Below, one piece after another: positions 20,621 to 22,300 of a DNA stretch of 22,300 bases; position 1 is the first letter of the stretch; the number at the start of each line of letters is the position of its first letter. A program made the translations under genes and the position numbers. The DNA is from a virus. The stretch lies in IMG/VR virus record IMGVR_UViG_3300034023_000908, positions 1 through 22,300 of that record; one strand, written 5' to 3'. The notes below the pieces were generated by a model that made no database searches, was not told the origin of the DNA, and saw only the letters and a program-made list of their open reading frames with translations.

Positions 20621-21973
20621 ATGCTCGATCTACAATTTGACTCTCCCCTACAACTCCCGCCGCAAAACATTGAGGCAGAGGAGTCGATACTTGGCGGGAT
20701 CTTGCTCGACCCGAATGCCTACGGTCGGATCTCTGATGTCCTCTGTGCCGCCCACTTTTATATCGAGGCTCACCAGCTCATCTTCGACGCGATGAACTTT
20801 CTTAAGAGCCAATGCCAACCAACGGATTTGATTTCGGTTGCAGCGCGGTTATCCGACACCGATACGTTATCGAAGATCGGCGGGCAAGCCAAACTCGTCC
20901 AGCTCGTAGACCGTACCGTTTCGGCGGTGAATATCGATCGCTACGCAGCCTTGGTGATCGATAAGTGGTGCCGACGTAATTTAATCGGCAAGCTTCAGGA
21001 TTCCGAGATGTTGGCTTACGACACGGCGAAACCGTTTCCTGAGATCGCCGCTGCCGTCCAAACGAAGATCCTGGACGCGACTTGCCAATCACCGGAAGCG
21101 TCCGGTGACTGGATGGTCGATGTTGTGATCGATGTCATGGATCTCGTGTCAGCGCGGGCGATCGCGGCTGAAGAAGCTGAACGGCGTGGCGAAAACTATA
21201 CTGTCGGCACTGCGACCGGCTTGGTTGATTTCGATAATCTAACCGAGGGGATGGTACGAGGCGATTTGATGATCATCGCCGGTCGTCCGTCGATGGGCAA
21301 AACAACGCTCGCACAGCAATTTGTTAATGTCGGCAGTTCATCGACCGCTGCTACTGCGATCTTCAGCCTTGAAATGTCGCGCCTTCAATTAGGGATGCGG
21401 GCGATGTCAGCGCAAGCTGGGATCGACTCGACCAAGCTTCGACGCGGGGATCTTAGCAATGATCAATGGTCTGACCTCGGTAACACGGTAGAAACTCTGG
21501 GCGGCCAGAATATTTACATCGACGATCGTTCTTCAATTACGGTTGGCGAAATCGGTCTGACCTGCCGACGCCTCAAAGCCGAACGCGGGCTATCGGTTGT
21601 GATGATTGACTACGCTCAACTTTTGATTAACCACAACGAACGGGCTAATTCAGAATTGAGCCAGATTAGCCGGAGCTTGAAACTTTTAGCCCGCGAGCTG
21701 GATATCTGCGTCATTCTCGTTTCTCAGCTAAACCGGGGCGTCGAATCTCGTCAAGATAAACGCCCGCTAATGTCCGACCTCAAAGAGTCCGGTGCGTTGG
21801 AGCAAGATGCTGATGTAGTCGTGATGCTCTACCGCGACGAATATTACAACCCGGATACGCCCGATCGCGGTGTCACCGAGCTATGGGTACGGAAGAATCG
21901 CAACGGTTCAACTGGCATGGTCAAACTTCTGTTTGCTTCCCAGCAAAATAAATTTGTGAGCTTACAACGTTGA
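20621..21973 (+). CDS. dnaB: Replicative DNA helicase DnaB
   Basis: A 450-residue replicative helicase. N-terminal domain begins LPPQNIEAEESILGGILLDPNAYGRISDVL, as in cyanobacterial DnaB. RecA-like domain has Walker A GRPSMGKT (221-228), SLEMS motif (about 249-253), Walker B VVMIDYAQLL with Asp330, and the C-terminal VSQLNRGVESR..RPLMSDLKESGALEQDADVV..RDEYY region. No intein is present, although inteins are common in cyanobacterial DnaB. Start is the ATG at 20621 with GTGGGG upstream, 2 nt after the initiator stop. It unwinds DNA at the element's fork; a private helicase implies partly autonomous replication. Confidence 0.97.
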   Translation: MLDLQFDSPLQLPPQNIEAEESILGGILLDPNAYGRISDVLCAAHFYIEAHQLIFDAMNFLKSQCQPTDLISVAARLSDTDTLSKIGGQAKLVQLVDRTVSAVNIDRYAALVIDKWCRRNLIGKLQDSEMLAYDTAKPFPEIAAAVQTKILDATCQSPEASGDWMVDVVIDVMDLVSARAIAAEEAERRGENYTVGTATGLVDFDNLTEGMVRGDLMIIAGRPSMGKTTLAQQFVNVGSSSTAATAIFSLEMSRLQLGMRAMSAQAGIDSTKLRRGDLSNDQWSDLGNTVETLGGQNIYIDDRSSITVGEIGLTCRRLKAERGLSVVMIDYAQLLINHNERANSELSQISRSLKLLARELDICVILVSQLNRGVESRQDKRPLMSDLKESGALEQDADVVVMLYRDEYYNPDTPDRGVTELWVRKNRNGSTGMVKLLFASQQNKFVSLQR

Positions 21974-22254
21974 AACGATTACTAGACGATCCTCGATTTT
22001 CCCGGCTTCAGGCCATGTTTAAAATCGAAAATTCGACGGGGCTATCGATCGAGGAAATGAACGTCGAGCAAGACAAACTTGTCGAGCGCACGATCGAGGC
22101 GATGAAACTCCGATCCATTGATCGCCCCAAGGTTAGCAACCCGCTCGCTGTCCGGGTTCAGGAATGCGAACAAACTTTTGCCTGGTATCGTTTGCCAAGC
22201 TACTCCAAAAAAAAAAGGGTTGAACAACATCCCCGTCAACCTCGAAATTCTTGA
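21970..22254 (+). CDS. Hypothetical replication-module protein, probably frameshifted
   Basis: A 94-residue frame beginning TTG in a TTGA overlap with the dnaB stop, or at ATG 22015. N-terminal sequence KRLLDDPRFSRLQAMF and IENSTGLSIEEMN is ordinary soluble protein. After a run of ten A's (22207-22216) the sequence turns basic and low quality (VEQHPRQPRNS), whereas the +1 frame continues well (INIPVNLE-like residues to the window end). The real gene may therefore be longer, via slippage or a sequence error. Function unknown. A replisome role is suggested only by coupling to dnaB. Confidence 0.6.
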   Translation: MKRLLDDPRFSRLQAMFKIENSTGLSIEEMNVEQDKLVERTIEAMKLRSIDRPKVSNPLAVRVQECEQTFAWYRLPSYSKKKRVEQHPRQPRNS

Positions 22255-22300
22255 ATCGATCTCCCTCGAAAAAGATGATCACCTGTGGTGGCACATTTCG
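22220..22300 (+). CDS. Continuation frame or next gene, partial
   Basis: From TTG at 22220, frame +1 relative to the preceding ORF, 27 open codons to the window edge read LNNIPVNLEILESISL then EKDDHLWWHIS. Composition is protein-like. Either it is the rest of the preceding gene after a shift on the A10 run, or a separate gene starting here after AAAAGGG. Confidence 0.5.
   Translation, partial: MNNIPVNLEILESISLEKDDHLWWHIS

Overview
The window looks like part of a temperate, contractile-tailed (P2/Mu-like) prophage or phage-plasmid from a cyanobacterium. Cyanobacterial origin is suggested by the very frequent GCGATCGC (HIP1) octamer and CGATCG core on both strands and in nearly every gene. The DnaB also resembles cyanobacterial replicative helicases. 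No chromosomal housekeeping genes, rRNA, tRNA, CRISPR array or IS element were found.

Left third (about 1-9236, mostly minus strand): a baseplate and tail-fibre operon read right to left in the P2 order U-like, X, D, V, W (gp25), J, I, H-like collar fibre, second fibre. Most junctions are ATGA or TAATG overlaps. Between V and W lies an opposite-strand four-gene cassette (4484-6745). It has its own extended -10 promoter and encodes two unknown proteins, a Gp3-like recombination directionality factor (RDF) candidate and an ASCH-domain protein. Sheath, tube and tape-measure genes are not in the window.

Middle (9336-15725): a plus-strand HTH gene whose start codon lies inside a 15-bp palindromic operator, divergent from the tail operon. 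Then comes a long minus-strand cluster of membrane proteins: a coiled-coil protein, two membrane-anchored proteins, a membrane-anchored HerA/FtsK-type ATPase, small signal-anchored proteins, a bifunctional NlpC/P60 plus lysozyme-like cell-wall hydrolase, and small hydrophobic proteins. It resembles a minimal envelope-spanning transfer or secretion apparatus that I cannot assign to a known system. Downstream of the ATPase are two decayed copies of its C-terminal module, separated by clusters of 8-bp tandem repeats.

Right third (15726-22300): an 11-bp tandem-repeat array next to a ribbon-helix-helix gene (reminiscent of a parC/ParR centromere), a DUF2227-like membrane protein, and a cI/XRE-like repressor. 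Upstream of the repressor are three strong copies and one weak copy of the same palindrome found at the HTH gene 8 kb away. After a 1.3-kb mostly non-coding control region comes a replication module: a putative initiator or helicase loader with low-complexity repeats, dnaB, and a further small gene running into a poly-A frameshift point. Translation of the initiator starts inside a 25-bp tandem repeat that also creates an overlapping leader peptide.

Model (inference): the repressor at 17058-17732 acts on its own promoter region and on the HTH gene at 9344. That gene is divergent from the tail operon and may act as its switch. The initiator and DnaB replicate the element, and the 11-bp array with the RHH protein may control copy number or segregation.
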